From: Hymenobacter sp. APR13
Lineage (GTDB): Bacteria > Bacteroidota > Bacteroidia > Cytophagales > Hymenobacteraceae
Direction: 5' to 3'
Length of the DNA stretch: 64,000 nt
Assembly: GCF_000737515.1 (NCBI RefSeq)
Contig: NZ_CP006587.1
Span: 744,001 to 808,000, forward strand
In this document: positions 24,078 through 32,757 of the stretch, in pieces
How positions within the stretch are numbered: the first letter of the stretch is position 1
How the letters are laid out: each line of letters starts with the position of its first letter
The notes under the pieces: model-generated
Seen by the model: only the letters and a program-made list of their open reading frames with translations
What the model was told of the DNA's origin: nothing
Databases searched by the model: none
Translations under genes and position numbers: made by a program

Positions 24078-24410
24078 ATGGGGGGATGAGGTGAATCGTG
24101 ACAGGTGACAGGTAAATAAGAACGTCATTCCGAGCGGAGCGAGGAATCTCGCCAGCGTGGTAACTACCACCGGCGGGCGCGGTTGCACGTCGGCGGGCAT
24201 CAGGCAAACAAACCCCGCCAGTTGGTTCTCCTGTTCGGCCACCCATATGCCGATGCCGCGGTTGATCGCCGCCAGCTGCGCCTCATTCATGCGCGATACG
24301 ATAAATCCCTGCCGTTTTTGGCCAACGTCAGCACGCGAGATTCCTCGCTCCGCTCGGAATGACGTTCTTATTTTACCTGTCACCTGTCACGATTCACCTC
24401 ATCCCCCCAT
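24078..24410. mobile_element. MITE-like palindromic element with internal coding fragment
   Basis: Arms of about 75 bp (24078-24152 and 24335-24410) are inverted copies with a single 1-bp indel. Their inner parts carry the GTCATTCCGAGCGGAGCG core of the family seen at 13469, 27861 and 39330. The outer parts add GATGAGGTGAATCGTGACAG and similar. The 182-bp centre is not palindromic and contains a protein-coding-like fragment (24160-24315). No transposase is encoded, so movement would need help from elsewhere. Confidence 0.75.
24160..24315 (-). pseudogene. GNAT acetyltransferase fragment inside the palindromic element
   Basis: On the minus strand the centre of the element reads QGFIVSRMNEAQLAAINRG, then IGIWVAEQENQLAGFVCLM and PADVQPRPPVV. 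This resembles the N-terminal third of a GNAT enzyme, where a strand pattern WVAE and GFVC precedes the acetyl-CoA motif. Both ends merge into repeat-arm sequence, and there is neither a proper start nor the acetyl-CoA-binding part. It is best explained as a captured fragment of a gene. Confidence 0.6.
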
Positions 24411-24443
24411 CACTTCATCACTTCATCACCTCATCACCCAAAC

Positions 24444-25478
24444 TCACTCCTTCTTCGCCTTCGTCAGCATGAGCTTGAGGTTGAGGCGCACGATGTCGCC
24501 CATGGAGCGGCAGCGGCGGAACTGGTCGGTTTTATGGTGCAGGCCCAACTGCTCTTTTAAATGCTCCACCTTCTCCGGCGGCGACACCTCGTCGCGGCGC
24601 AGGCAGTCGATGAGGTCTTTGAGGCGGTAGCGCTCCGAGCGGGCCCGGCGGGCCATCAGGGCGCGCTCCTCTGTCTGGTACTGGCGGGTGGTTTCGGCGT
24701 TGAGCAGGCGGCTGCAGAGCTGCACCACGGCCCGGTTGTCCTTGAAATACTGGGGCAGGTACATGGTCTTTTTGCCCTCGTAGCACTGCTGGTCGAAGTC
24801 GATGGCCCGCACGCGGTACTGCTCGTCCTCGAAGTCGGGCGTCACGTCGATAACGTAGTTGTAGGCCCGCATATCGCCCAGCAGGCGCGCAAAGCACCGC
24901 TCGTTGAACTTCACAAACTCCTTGGCGATGCGCACCTGGTTGAGGTGCGGGGCGGCCAGCCGGTCGCGGATGAAGTCGTCGCCGGGAATGCCCACAATGT
25001 GCTCCTCGATGATGGTGTCGCCGAAAACGAGGTAGTTGAGGCTGTTGGGCGAGAGCAGATGCTCCAGCTCCAGGCCGTACACGCGCGAGGCGTCGGCGCG
25101 CTTCACGTAGAAGTAGTCGTAGTTGTCGTTGAGCTGGTTGACGATGCGCACCCGAAACGGGTTGGAGTTGCCGAAGCGGCAGTAGTCCACCCGGTCGGCC
25201 AGCAGATGCTCCGTGAAGCTCAGGTCGCCGCCGGTTTTCAGGATGGCGTACACCTCGGCCAGACCGGTGCCCAGCTCGCGCAGGGTCTGGGGCTCGTAAA
25301 ACACGGTTTCCCACATCGTGTCGCGGCCCTGGCGGTCGGCCAGCGGGTAGGAGCCGCTGCTGCGTGTGAGGTCCTGGTACGTGACGGGCAGCGTGGCTTC
25401 GCGGTCGTAGTGCTGCAGGTAGGTTCGGAGCGGCGCCTGAATGGCGTAGGTGATTTTCTTTTTGGTGATAAGCGTCAC
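24444..25478 (-). CDS. Conserved-looking protein of unknown function, probable GTG start
   Basis: The product is about 344 residues and soluble. I do not recognise it. Its middle has DNYDYFYVKRADASRVYGLELEHLL as two adjoining segments and IVGIPGDDFI. Later come YNYVIDVTPDFEDEQYRV and AIDFDQQCYEGKK, a D-F-D pattern slightly like the metal-binding end of kinase-like folds. The C-terminus is basic and helical. The GTG at 25478 is preferred because the frame upstream to the ATG at 25625 encodes a Pro/Ala-rich stretch that overlaps the likely promoter region of the divergent gene. The stop lies next to the palindromic element. Confidence 0.65.
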   Translation of the reverse strand: MTLITKKKITYAIQAPLRTYLQHYDREATLPVTYQDLTRSSGSYPLADRQGRDTMWETVFYEPQTLRELGTGLAEVYAILKTGGDLSFTEHLLADRVDYCRFGNSNPFRVRIVNQLNDNYDYFYVKRADASRVYGLELEHLLSPNSLNYLVFGDTIIEEHIVGIPGDDFIRDRLAAPHLNQVRIAKEFVKFNERCFARLLGDMRAYNYVIDVTPDFEDEQYRVRAIDFDQQCYEGKKTMYLPQYFKDNRAVVQLCSRLLNAETTRQYQTEERALMARRARSERYRLKDLIDCLRRDEVSPPEKVEHLKEQLGLHHKTDQFRRCRSMGDIVRLNLKLMLTKAKKE

Positions 25479-25703
25479 GGGCGGGCAGAGCTGGAACGGT
25501 GGGATGAAAGGCGCGGTGGCAGCGGCCGGAAACCGCACAATTTCAGGGGCTTCGGCAGGAGCCGGGCGGCAAGGTATTGTGTTTTGGAAACCTGCGTTTT
25601 GCTTATACGCAGAACCCGCCGCCAAACGCCCACGCCGTTACGGCTTCCCGGCCTCAATCCCTTAACTTCGCTGCGGGCCACCCCAAGCCGCTGCCCTTCT
25701 GCT

Positions 25704-26981
25704 ATGAAAAAACAGTTTCTCCTCTTGTTGTGTCTGGTGCTGCTGGTTCCGGTTACGTCGCCGGGCTGGGGCTTTTTTGCGCACCGCACCATCGCGCAGA
25801 TTTCCATCTATGCGCTGCCGGCCAGCATGCAGTCGTTCTATTTCCGGCACATGCGCGAAATCGTGCGCCTGTCCACAGCCCCCGACGAGCGGCGCGACGC
25901 CGACCCCAAGGAGGCCAGCAAGCACTACATCGACCTCGACCACTTCGGCGACAACCCCTTTGGGGCCATGCCCAAGGCCTGGGAGAAAGCCGAGGCCAAG
26001 TACACGGCCGACACCCTGCGCAAGTACGGCACCGTGCCCTGGACCATCATCGACGTGCAGGACCAGCTCACCACGGCCTTCAAGCAGCGCGACACGGTAG
26101 CCATTGTGCGGCTCTCGGCCGAGCTGTGCCACTACGTGGCCGACGCCTACGTGCCGCTGCACACCACCGAAAACTACGACGGCCAGCTCACCAACCAGGC
26201 CGGCATGCACTCGCTCTGGGAAAGCAAGCTGCCTGAGCGCCACATTGCCGAGTACAAGCTGGATTCGGAGCCGGCCAAGTACGTGAAGGAGCCGCTCAAC
26301 GACGTATGGAAGGTGCTGCAGGAGTCGTACGGCTTCCTGGGCGAAACCTTCGACCGGGAAGAGAAAGTGACCCGGCAGTTTACGCCCGAAACCAAGTACA
26401 GCTTCTCGCATAAGTTCGGCAAGACTCGCCGCTTCTACTCCGATGCCTTCGCCGATGCCTACCACAAGGAAGTGGGCGGCATGGTGGCCTTCCGCCTGAA
26501 GCTGGCGCCCACGTTCATCTCGTCATTGTGGCTGACGGCCTGGAAGGACGGCGGCAGCCCCAACCTCAACGAGTTGATGACCCGCAAGCCCGGCAAGGCC
26601 GACAAAGACTCGCTGGATGCGCAGCTGAAAATCTGGAAAGACAACGGCCTAGTGCCCCAGCAGATGCTGCTGGCGATGCAGAAGCAGGCTGTAGTGGTGC
26701 AGCCCGACCAGATCAACGCCGCCAAAGACATGGCCCCGCCCGTGCTGGAAACCACTTCGCCGCCGGTAGCCCCCGCGCCGGCTGCCGCGCCCAAAGCCAC
26801 CACGGCCGGCGCCCCGGCGCCTGCCCCAGCGCCCGCCGGGAAGGGCCCGGAAAAGGTGAAAACCAAAACCAAGTCGGCCGACGGCGGCAGCACCAAGACC
26901 AAAGACAAGGAGCCCGCCCGCAAGAAGAAGGCCGCCCAGAAGGACGACGGCTGGGGCGCGCCGGCCGGTTCGGGCTGGTAG
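25704..26981 (+). CDS. Zinc-dependent phospholipase C / S1-P1 nuclease-like secreted protein
   Basis: The 425-residue protein has a signal peptide (MKKQFLLLLCLVLLVPVTS) and then WGFFAHR, where the Trp and His match the N-terminal zinc ligands of this all-helical superfamily. Further zinc-site segments are HYIDLDHFGD, LCHYVADAYVPLH and GMHSLWES. The fold binds a trinuclear zinc cluster and cleaves phosphodiesters in phospholipids or nucleic acids. Residues of about 345-425 form an Ala/Pro-rich then Lys-rich low-complexity tail, which may bind the cell surface. The start at 25704 is the first Met of the signal peptide; longer upstream frames are antisense to the neighbouring gene. A second family member lies at 56933-58201. 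Confidence 0.88.
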   Translation: MKKQFLLLLCLVLLVPVTSPGWGFFAHRTIAQISIYALPASMQSFYFRHMREIVRLSTAPDERRDADPKEASKHYIDLDHFGDNPFGAMPKAWEKAEAKYTADTLRKYGTVPWTIIDVQDQLTTAFKQRDTVAIVRLSAELCHYVADAYVPLHTTENYDGQLTNQAGMHSLWESKLPERHIAEYKLDSEPAKYVKEPLNDVWKVLQESYGFLGETFDREEKVTRQFTPETKYSFSHKFGKTRRFYSDAFADAYHKEVGGMVAFRLKLAPTFISSLWLTAWKDGGSPNLNELMTRKPGKADKDSLDAQLKIWKDNGLVPQQMLLAMQKQAVVVQPDQINAAKDMAPPVLETTSPPVAPAPAAAPKATTAGAPAPAPAPAGKGPEKVKTKTKSADGGSTKTKDKEPARKKKAAQKDDGWGAPAGSGW

Positions 26982-27005
26982 ACTACCGGCCACCCTGCTA
27001 CCTTT

Positions 27006-27052
27006 GGCGTCGGCCGAGTTCCGTCTGGAGCCCGGCCGACGCCTTTGTTTTT
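27006..27052 (+). terminator. Terminator after the zinc phospholipase-like gene
   Basis: GGCGTCGGCCG (27006-27016) pairs perfectly with CGGCCGACGCC (27033-27043), followed by TTTGTTTTT. It lies 25 bp after the upstream stop and just before the cyclophilin gene. Confidence 0.85.
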
Positions 27053-27078
27053 CCCGCTCTCCGTCCAGTTTTTCGGTT

Positions 27079-27843
27079 ATGCTCTCCTTCTCTCCTTCGG
27101 CCCGAACGGGCATTTTGCTGCTGGCCGCGGCCAGCCTGACGCTGCCGGCCTGCAACCGCCAGCAGCCCGTGGACGAAACGGCGGCGCCCGTCGTCTCGAA
27201 CGAGAAGCCTACGCCCGGCCCGTCCCTGCTGTCGTTGGCCGACAGCAGCGCGGCGGCCCTGCTGCTGCCCTACGGCCGGCAGTATCCGGCCTCGGGCGTG
27301 GTGCTGCACACCCGCCACGGCGACATTCGGGTGAAGCTCTACGACGATACGCCCATCCACAAAGCCAACTTCCTGCTGCTCTCGCGCCGGGGCGTGTTCG
27401 ACGAGTCGGTATTCAACCGCGTGGTCAAGGGCTTTGCCGTGCAGGGCGGCAGCTCCGAGCACCGTACCATCCGGCTGAACCGCTACCGGCTTCCACCCGA
27501 GCTGCGCCCGGCCCACTTCCACCGGCGCGGTGCCCTGGGCATGGCCCGCTACGACGACGAGCAGAACCCCGGCAAGCTCTCTTCCAGCACCGATTTCTAC
27601 TTCGTGCAGGGCTCCACCATGACGCCCGCCCAAAGCCAGGCCATGGCCGGCCGGATCCTCACGCCCGAGCAGCAGCGCGTATACGCCACCGTGGGCGGCG
27701 TGCCCTCCCTAGATGGCCGCTACACCGTATTCGGCGAAATCACTGAGGGCCTCGACGTAATGGATAAAATAGCCAACGAGCCCGTCGATGCCTACAAGTG
27801 GCCTCTCAAAGACGTTGGCATCCGGATGGAGATACTGCCGTAA
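27079..27843 (+). CDS. Cyclophilin-type peptidyl-prolyl isomerase lipoprotein
   Basis: The 254-residue protein has a lipoprotein signal (LLLAAASLTLPAC, lipobox LPAC), so it is anchored to a membrane from the periplasm. The cyclophilin domain begins VVLHTRHGDIRVKLYDD, continues through DESVFNRVVKGFAVQGGS (F-N-R-V and F-x-x-Q-G-G motifs, matching the catalytic Arg and Gln) and ends with GRYTVFGEITEGLDVMD. It would isomerise prolyl bonds during folding of envelope proteins. An internal stretch (about residues 135-160) replaces the usual LLSMA-like segment with ALGMARYDDEQNPG. The start at 27079 is chosen for the signal peptide. Confidence 0.92.
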   Translation: MLSFSPSARTGILLLAAASLTLPACNRQQPVDETAAPVVSNEKPTPGPSLLSLADSSAAALLLPYGRQYPASGVVLHTRHGDIRVKLYDDTPIHKANFLLLSRRGVFDESVFNRVVKGFAVQGGSSEHRTIRLNRYRLPPELRPAHFHRRGALGMARYDDEQNPGKLSSSTDFYFVQGSTMTPAQSQAMAGRILTPEQQRVYATVGGVPSLDGRYTVFGEITEGLDVMDKIANEPVDAYKWPLKDVGIRMEILP

Positions 27844-27860
27844 GGTGGTTTTCCATTAGG

Positions 27861-27970
27861 CAAGAACGTCATGCAGAGGCCGGAGGCCGAAGCAGCTTGC
27901 CAGTATGGCAAACTGCATCTACTACACCAGCGAGATGCTTCGGCCTCCGGCCTCTGGATGACGTTTTTTG
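27861..27970. repeat. GTCATGCAGAGGCCGGAGG palindromic element
   Basis: Arms 27861-27894 and 27936-27970 are inverted copies around GAGGCCGGAGGCCGAAGCA. The outer GAACGTCAT and the inner CTCGC-like ends relate it to the 13469 family. The 40-bp centre contains its own small palindrome (TTGCCAGTATGGCAA). Confidence 0.85.
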
Positions 27971-27998
27971 AACTCCGCTTCCTCACACGACAACCACG

Positions 27999-28361
27999 CT
28001 ACGGCCGGCGCACTTTGATTAGCTGGCTTTTCGTGACGTCGCCGGGCTGGAGCTCAAGCAGCTCGCGCAGCTCGGCGCGGGTGTAGACGATGGTTTTGGG
28101 GGTGGGCTCGAAGGCCAGCTGGCGCAGGTCGGCGTCGGGGCTGGGCGAGTCCTGGCGGGCGGGGTGCAGGTACACGCTGTCGGGCGCTACGCGGAACAGG
28201 TGGTAGAAGTAGTAGCGCGGGGCCGGGCTGCCCTAGGGCTGAAACTGCACCACGTACACGTCGCCCACCCGCGGGTCGGCCACCTGCTCCTGCACACTCT
28301 CCGAACCGGAACAGGCGGCCAGCAGCGGCAGCCACGCAAGCAAACGAAACATCTTAAGCAT
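27999..28361 (-). pseudogene. Small lipoprotein gene interrupted by in-frame TAG
   Basis: On the minus strand a frame from ATG 28361 (or 28352) reads a lipoprotein signal (MFRLLAWLPLLAAC). It continues with SESVQEQVADPRVGDVYVV and QFQP, meets TAG at 28235-28233, and goes on in the same frame for 77 more codons (GSPAPRYYFYHLFRVAPDSV, then YLHPARQDSPSPDADLRQLA) to a TAG at 28001-27999. The downstream half keeps protein-like composition and ends LIKVRRP. The single stop in an otherwise open frame suggests recent inactivation. I do not recognise the family. The intact product would be about 120 residues and periplasmic. Confidence 0.72.
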
Positions 28362-28420
28362 GGCGGCAAGTTAGGCAAGTGCACCCGATTGCGGGCGCCG
28401 GCCGGGCGCTGGCGGGCGCT

Positions 28421-28600
28421 GGCCCCGGTCTGAGCGGCGCAGCCGCGGCGACCGGTGGCCTGGCAAACCGGGCCGGTCTCCGGACCGGCAATCGGGCCGT
28501 GGCGGCGCGGGGCGGGATGGCTGCTGCACATCCTTCGGTCGGAGACCGGGGCGGTTTGGCGGCCCCCGGTCGTCGCGGCTGCGCCGCTCAGACCGGGGCC
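28421..28600. repeat. Very GC-rich inverted repeat
   Basis: Arms 28421-28455 and 28566-28600 are inverted copies with one mismatch in 35 bp (GGCCCCGGTCTGAGCGGCGC in the left arm). Weaker pairing continues inwards to about 28487 and 28536. Composition is well above the genome average in G and C. It fills the gap of more than 300 bp upstream of the interrupted lipoprotein gene; no coding region is supported in this gap. Confidence 0.85.
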
Positions 28601-28629
28601 AGTGCTCGGCCAGTCGCCGCCAAACATGA

Positions 28630-28662
28630 AAAAGGCGGCCCGCGCTGTGCGGGCCGCCTTTT
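28630..28662 (-). terminator. Terminator of the M13 peptidase gene
   Basis: AAAAGGCGGCCCGC pairs perfectly with GCGGGCCGCCTTTT around 5 nt, giving a T-run on the minus strand 36 bp after the M13 stop. Confidence 0.85.
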
Positions 28663-28697
28663 AGCAATTCAATCATTTAGCAATCAAGCCGCTCAGC

Positions 28698-30809
28698 CTA
28701 CCAGATTTTGGCGCGCTCGGACTGCACGCGGACCATCTTGGCGTCTTCCTTGCAGCCGAAGGCCTCGTAGAACTGGGGCATGTTCATGAGCGGGCCGTTG
28801 GTGCGGAACTGAGCCGGCGAGTGCGGGTCGGTCATTACCTGCTGGCGCAGGTACTCGGGTCGGGCGTTGGTGCGCCAGATCTGGGCGTAGGCCAGGAAGA
28901 AGCGCTGCTCGGGCGTCAGGCCGTCGTACTTAGGCCGCTCGTTGCTGCCGTACTGCTTCTGCAGCTGCTTCTGCAAGGCGGTGTAAGCAATGTTGAGGCC
29001 GCCCAGGTCGGCGAGGTTTTCGCCCATGGTCAGCTTGCCGTTCACGTACACCGAGTCCAGCGGCGAGAAGGCGTCGAACTGCTTGCCGACAATGGCGGCG
29101 CGGGCGTCGAACTTCTCGGCGTCTTCCTTGGTCCACCAGTCTTTCAGGTTGCCCTCAGCGTCGTACTGCCGGCCCTGGTCGTCGAAGCCGTGCGTGATTT
29201 CGTGGCCGATAACCGCGCCCATGCCGCCGTAGTTTACCGCGTCATCGGCCTTGGGGTCGAAGAACGGAGGCTGCATGATGCCGGCCGGAAACACGATTTC
29301 GTTCATGCTCGGGTTGTAGTAGGCATTCACCGTGGGCGGGGTCATGCCCCACTCCTTGCGGTCAATCGGCTTACCAAACTTCTTCACGTTGTCGTTGATG
29401 GCCCACTCGCGCGAGGCCAGCACGTTTTTCAGGTAGCTCTCCCGCGAAATGGTCAGGGCCGAATAGTCCTTCCACTGATCTGGGTAGCCGATTTTCACGG
29501 TGAAGGCGTTTAGCTTCTTCATAGCTTCCACCTTGGTGGCGGGGCTCATCCATTCCAGCTGCTGAATGTGCTCGGCGAGGGCGGCCTTGATGTTATCCAC
29601 CATGGCCATGGCCTTCTGCTTGGCTTCGGGCGTGAAGGCCTTGTCCACGTACAGCTGGCCGAAAGCCTCGCCCAGGGCGCCATCGGTGGAGCGCAGCATG
29701 CGCTTCCAACGGGGCTGCTGCTTCTTGGCGCCGCTCAGTACCTGCGTGAACTTGAAGCTCTCATCGGCATACGCCTTAGGCAGCGCCGACGAAACCGACG
29801 TGACCAGGTGCCAGCGCATGTAGGTTTTGAGGTCGGCCAGCGGCTCGGCCTTCATCATGGTGCTTACTTCCTTAAAGAAAGCCGGCTGGCCGACAATCAC
29901 CTCCTTGGCTGCGCCCAGGCCCATCTGCTGGAGCACCACGGGCAGGTTCAGGTTCGGGAACTGCTGGCTGGCCGCCGCCACCGTCATCTTGTTGTAGTTG
30001 GCGTAGGGGTCGCGCAGGTCTACACGGCTCTTGCTGGCCTTGGCCATGCGCGTTTCCAGGCGCAGCACCGTGGCGGCGTTCTTGGCGGCCGCGGCGTCGT
30101 TGTCGCCGAGCATCTTGAACGTGTTGACCAGGTAGGTCATGTAGGCCGTGCGGATGCCTTTCGAGCGGGCGTCGTCCTTGAGGTAGTAGTCACGGTCGGG
30201 CAAACTCAGGCCACCCTGATACAGGTTTACGGCGTACTGGGTGCTGATTTTGTCGTCCTGGCCGACGTAGCTGTTGAAGAAGGCACCGGTCTGGATTTTC
30301 TGGGCCCGCACCACGGCGCTCTGCAGGCCTTTCAGGTCTTTGATGCCGTTGATGCGGTCCAGCTCGGGCTTGAGGAACTTCAGGCCGGCGGCCTCAATAG
30401 CCATCGAGTCCATGGCCGTGGCGTAGTAGTCGCCTACTTTCTGGGCATTGGTGCCTTTGGCGGCCGAGGTATTGGCGGCGGCCTCGTCCAGAATCTGACG
30501 CATTACGGCGTTGTTCTTGTCGGCCAACTCGTTGAAAGAGCCCCAGCGCGTTTCGGCGGCCGGAATCGGGTTGTTTTTCAGCCACGAGCCCGAGGCGTAC
30601 TGGAAGAAGTTGTCGCAGGGCGAAACCGACAGGTCGCGGTTGGCCACATTCAGGCCAATGCCGGGCACAACGGGGGCTTCCGTGGGAGTAGATGCCGTAG
30701 TGGCTGGGGCGGTGGTAGCGGCCGTGGGCGCCGTGCCGGAGGCGCAGCCTGCCAAGGACAGGCCCGTGGCGGCCATGGCTGCCAGAGTCAGCGTATTGCG
30801 GGTTTTCAT
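28698..30809 (-). CDS. M13 family metallopeptidase lipoprotein (neprilysin-like)
   Basis: The 703-residue protein starts with a lipoprotein signal (MKTRNTLTLAAMAATGLSL, then AGC). Its N-terminal domain has CDNFFQYASGSWLKNNPIPA, the usual M13 opening. The C-terminal catalytic domain has NAYYNP, the zinc motif HEITH at residues 536-540 and ENLADLGG near 597, whose Glu is the third ligand. M13 enzymes cut peptides outside the cytoplasm. The start at 30809 is taken for the signal peptide; the longer frame upstream overlaps the neighbouring transferase gene in another frame. It is monocistronic, with a clear terminator. Confidence 0.95.
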   Translation of the reverse strand: MKTRNTLTLAAMAATGLSLAGCASGTAPTAATTAPATTASTPTEAPVVPGIGLNVANRDLSVSPCDNFFQYASGSWLKNNPIPAAETRWGSFNELADKNNAVMRQILDEAAANTSAAKGTNAQKVGDYYATAMDSMAIEAAGLKFLKPELDRINGIKDLKGLQSAVVRAQKIQTGAFFNSYVGQDDKISTQYAVNLYQGGLSLPDRDYYLKDDARSKGIRTAYMTYLVNTFKMLGDNDAAAAKNAATVLRLETRMAKASKSRVDLRDPYANYNKMTVAAASQQFPNLNLPVVLQQMGLGAAKEVIVGQPAFFKEVSTMMKAEPLADLKTYMRWHLVTSVSSALPKAYADESFKFTQVLSGAKKQQPRWKRMLRSTDGALGEAFGQLYVDKAFTPEAKQKAMAMVDNIKAALAEHIQQLEWMSPATKVEAMKKLNAFTVKIGYPDQWKDYSALTISRESYLKNVLASREWAINDNVKKFGKPIDRKEWGMTPPTVNAYYNPSMNEIVFPAGIMQPPFFDPKADDAVNYGGMGAVIGHEITHGFDDQGRQYDAEGNLKDWWTKEDAEKFDARAAIVGKQFDAFSPLDSVYVNGKLTMGENLADLGGLNIAYTALQKQLQKQYGSNERPKYDGLTPEQRFFLAYAQIWRTNARPEYLRQQVMTDPHSPAQFRTNGPLMNMPQFYEAFGCKEDAKMVRVQSERAKIW

Positions 30810-30933
30810 GGGAATTTGATTGGTGGAAAGCCGAATTGCAGGTGCCAAAGTAAGCGGAAACTGCCAATTGGTGCGCCGCCCGCAATAGCACGCCGCAAAG
30901 ACGCGGTTGGTTTTGGCCGCGTTGCACGCCCGG

Positions 30934-32607
30934 CTACCAGTCGTAGTACACACGCCACGGCGGCAGATCCAGGTGATGCGAGAAATGCTGGCCCAGCCAG
31001 TTTTCGCCCACGGCTGCCTCGTCCCGCACCAGCAGCACCGGCCGCAGACGTAGCAACGAATCGAGGCGGGCCTGCGGCATATCGATGGCACTTAGGTTGG
31101 TATGGCGCCAGCGGGAATCGCGCTCGAACTGCGTTTCGCGTCGCAGGTTGTGGTTGCCGGCATAGAGTGAAATCGGCACGCGCCCCTGCGCAAACGCCAG
31201 GGACGGCAGCAGCTCGTTGTAGACCAGCACCGGCCGGCTCCCCAGGCCGTGCGCCTGCAGCAGCTCCGCCACCGGCCGCGTCCCGTGGAATTTTGCTTCG
31301 TTTTGCTGGAAAACGGGCTTGGCGGCCAGCACCAGTGTAGCCGTGAAAACAGCCGCGGCTGGCAGCAGCCGCAGGGCCGAAGGCAGCTTTCGGCTGCGCC
31401 ACACGCTCAGCGCCAGCCCAAGCAGGCCGGCCGCCGGCAGAATTGCGACACTGGGCGTCAGGGCCAGATGCAGCAACTCAGCCACGGCCGGCAGTATGGC
31501 CAGCGCCAGCAGCAGCAGGACCCACAGCGCCAGGAAGCCACGATACCAGCGGCGGGCAGCGGCTTCGGGCAGTTGGTGCAGGTAGTAGGCCGTGAGCAGG
31601 GCTACGCCCGGAAATATGGGCAGCACGTACAGCAGCAGCTTGGATTGCGACAGGGAAAAGAACAACAGCGGCACCAGCACCCAGAACACCAATACGTTGC
31701 GCCACAACTGCGGCAAGGCAGCCCACCCCGTCCGGATGGCCTGCACAACAAGCAGGGCCGCCCAGGGCAGGCTGGTGGCGGGCGCCAGCACCAAGTAGAA
31801 CCACCACGGCTTAGCGCGCCCGAAGGCCTCGGCTTTAGCAAACCGGTCGAGGGTATGCCCAACTACGAAATAGCGCAGGAACGCCGGATTCTCGCGCATC
31901 AGCAGCAAATACCAGCTCAGCCCCACCACCGCAAACAGCGCAATGCCCAGCGCATGGTGCCTGGTGAAAGGGCGCCGAGCCTGCCCGCGCCGGAAGTAGT
32001 GCCCCGCCACCGCCATCAGTGGCAGCACCAAACCCACCGGCCCCTTGGTGAGAAATGCCAGCCCCAGCGCCCCCCAGAACAGATACAGCCCCCACCAGCG
32101 CCCATGGAGATAATGGCGCAGAATACCATAGGTGGCGGCCAGTTCCAGCGTGGCCAGGTATACATCGGTCGTGACGTTGAGGGCCGACACCAGCACCACC
32201 GGCAGCGTGCCGTAGATGATGGCCGCCGTGCGGGCCCGGGTCTGGTCGCCGCTGAAGAGCAGTTTGCCCAGACCATATACCAGCAGCACCTGCGCCAGCA
32301 CGGCCAGCACCGGCAGCAGCCGCACACCCAGCGCTGTGGGGCCAGCCAGGGCCAGCCCGGCAGCCGTGAGCCAATACGTAAGCGGCGGCTTATGAAAATG
32401 CTCGATGCCCAGCAGCCGCGGATGCAGCCAGTCGTGGCTGCTCAACATCTCCCGTCCGATTTCGGCGTAGCGGGCCTCACTGCTTTCCAGCGGCCCCCAA
32501 GCATTCAGGCCCAACAACAGACTGGCGGCCAGCAGCAGCACAAAGCCCCCCAGCCCGCGGCGGGCAGCCCATGGTGTGCCCACCGGCGTAGAAGAAAGCT
32601 GATTCAT
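30934..32607 (-). CDS. Glycosyltransferase family 39 (ArnT-like) membrane protein
   Basis: The 557-residue protein has about twelve membrane segments. The first periplasmic loop reads ESSEARYAEIGREM, then SHDWLHP and FHKPPLTYWL, the classical ArnT/PMT signature with catalytic acidic residues. A C-terminal periplasmic domain of about 100 residues follows. These enzymes move a sugar from a polyprenyl-phosphate donor to lipid A or another envelope acceptor. The gene is divergent from the epimerase and second GT39 genes, and shares its neighbourhood with a GT2 and a LAB_N gene, which points to one glycan or lipid-modification pathway. The start at 32607 matches the N-terminus of the first helix. 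Confidence 0.9.
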   Translation of the reverse strand: MNQLSSTPVGTPWAARRGLGGFVLLLAASLLLGLNAWGPLESSEARYAEIGREMLSSHDWLHPRLLGIEHFHKPPLTYWLTAAGLALAGPTALGVRLLPVLAVLAQVLLVYGLGKLLFSGDQTRARTAAIIYGTLPVVLVSALNVTTDVYLATLELAATYGILRHYLHGRWWGLYLFWGALGLAFLTKGPVGLVLPLMAVAGHYFRRGQARRPFTRHHALGIALFAVVGLSWYLLLMRENPAFLRYFVVGHTLDRFAKAEAFGRAKPWWFYLVLAPATSLPWAALLVVQAIRTGWAALPQLWRNVLVFWVLVPLLFFSLSQSKLLLYVLPIFPGVALLTAYYLHQLPEAAARRWYRGFLALWVLLLLALAILPAVAELLHLALTPSVAILPAAGLLGLALSVWRSRKLPSALRLLPAAAVFTATLVLAAKPVFQQNEAKFHGTRPVAELLQAHGLGSRPVLVYNELLPSLAFAQGRVPISLYAGNHNLRRETQFERDSRWRHTNLSAIDMPQARLDSLLRLRPVLLVRDEAAVGENWLGQHFSHHLDLPPWRVYYDW

Positions 32608-32757
32608 TAAAACTAAATTAAAATAGTGGCCGCATCGTTCCTTTTCTTTGCGACCCCGGTCCCGCGCCCACGGCGACAGCCCCCAGTAAAAGGCGCGTGT
32701 CTTATCTGTTAGTTGCTGAACTTCCCGACCTTTGAAGAATTCATTTAACGCTGCTGC

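Noticed and set aside
26999..27006. TACCTTTG before the cyclophilin gene, an apparent -7 box
   Set aside because: It abuts and partly overlaps a strong terminator stem (27006-27043), so transcription from it would meet the hairpin at once. It is more likely a chance match.
28421..28600. Structured non-coding RNA candidate
   Set aside because: The pairing is explained by an inverted repeat. There is no promoter, terminator or covariation evidence, and GC content alone favours pairing.
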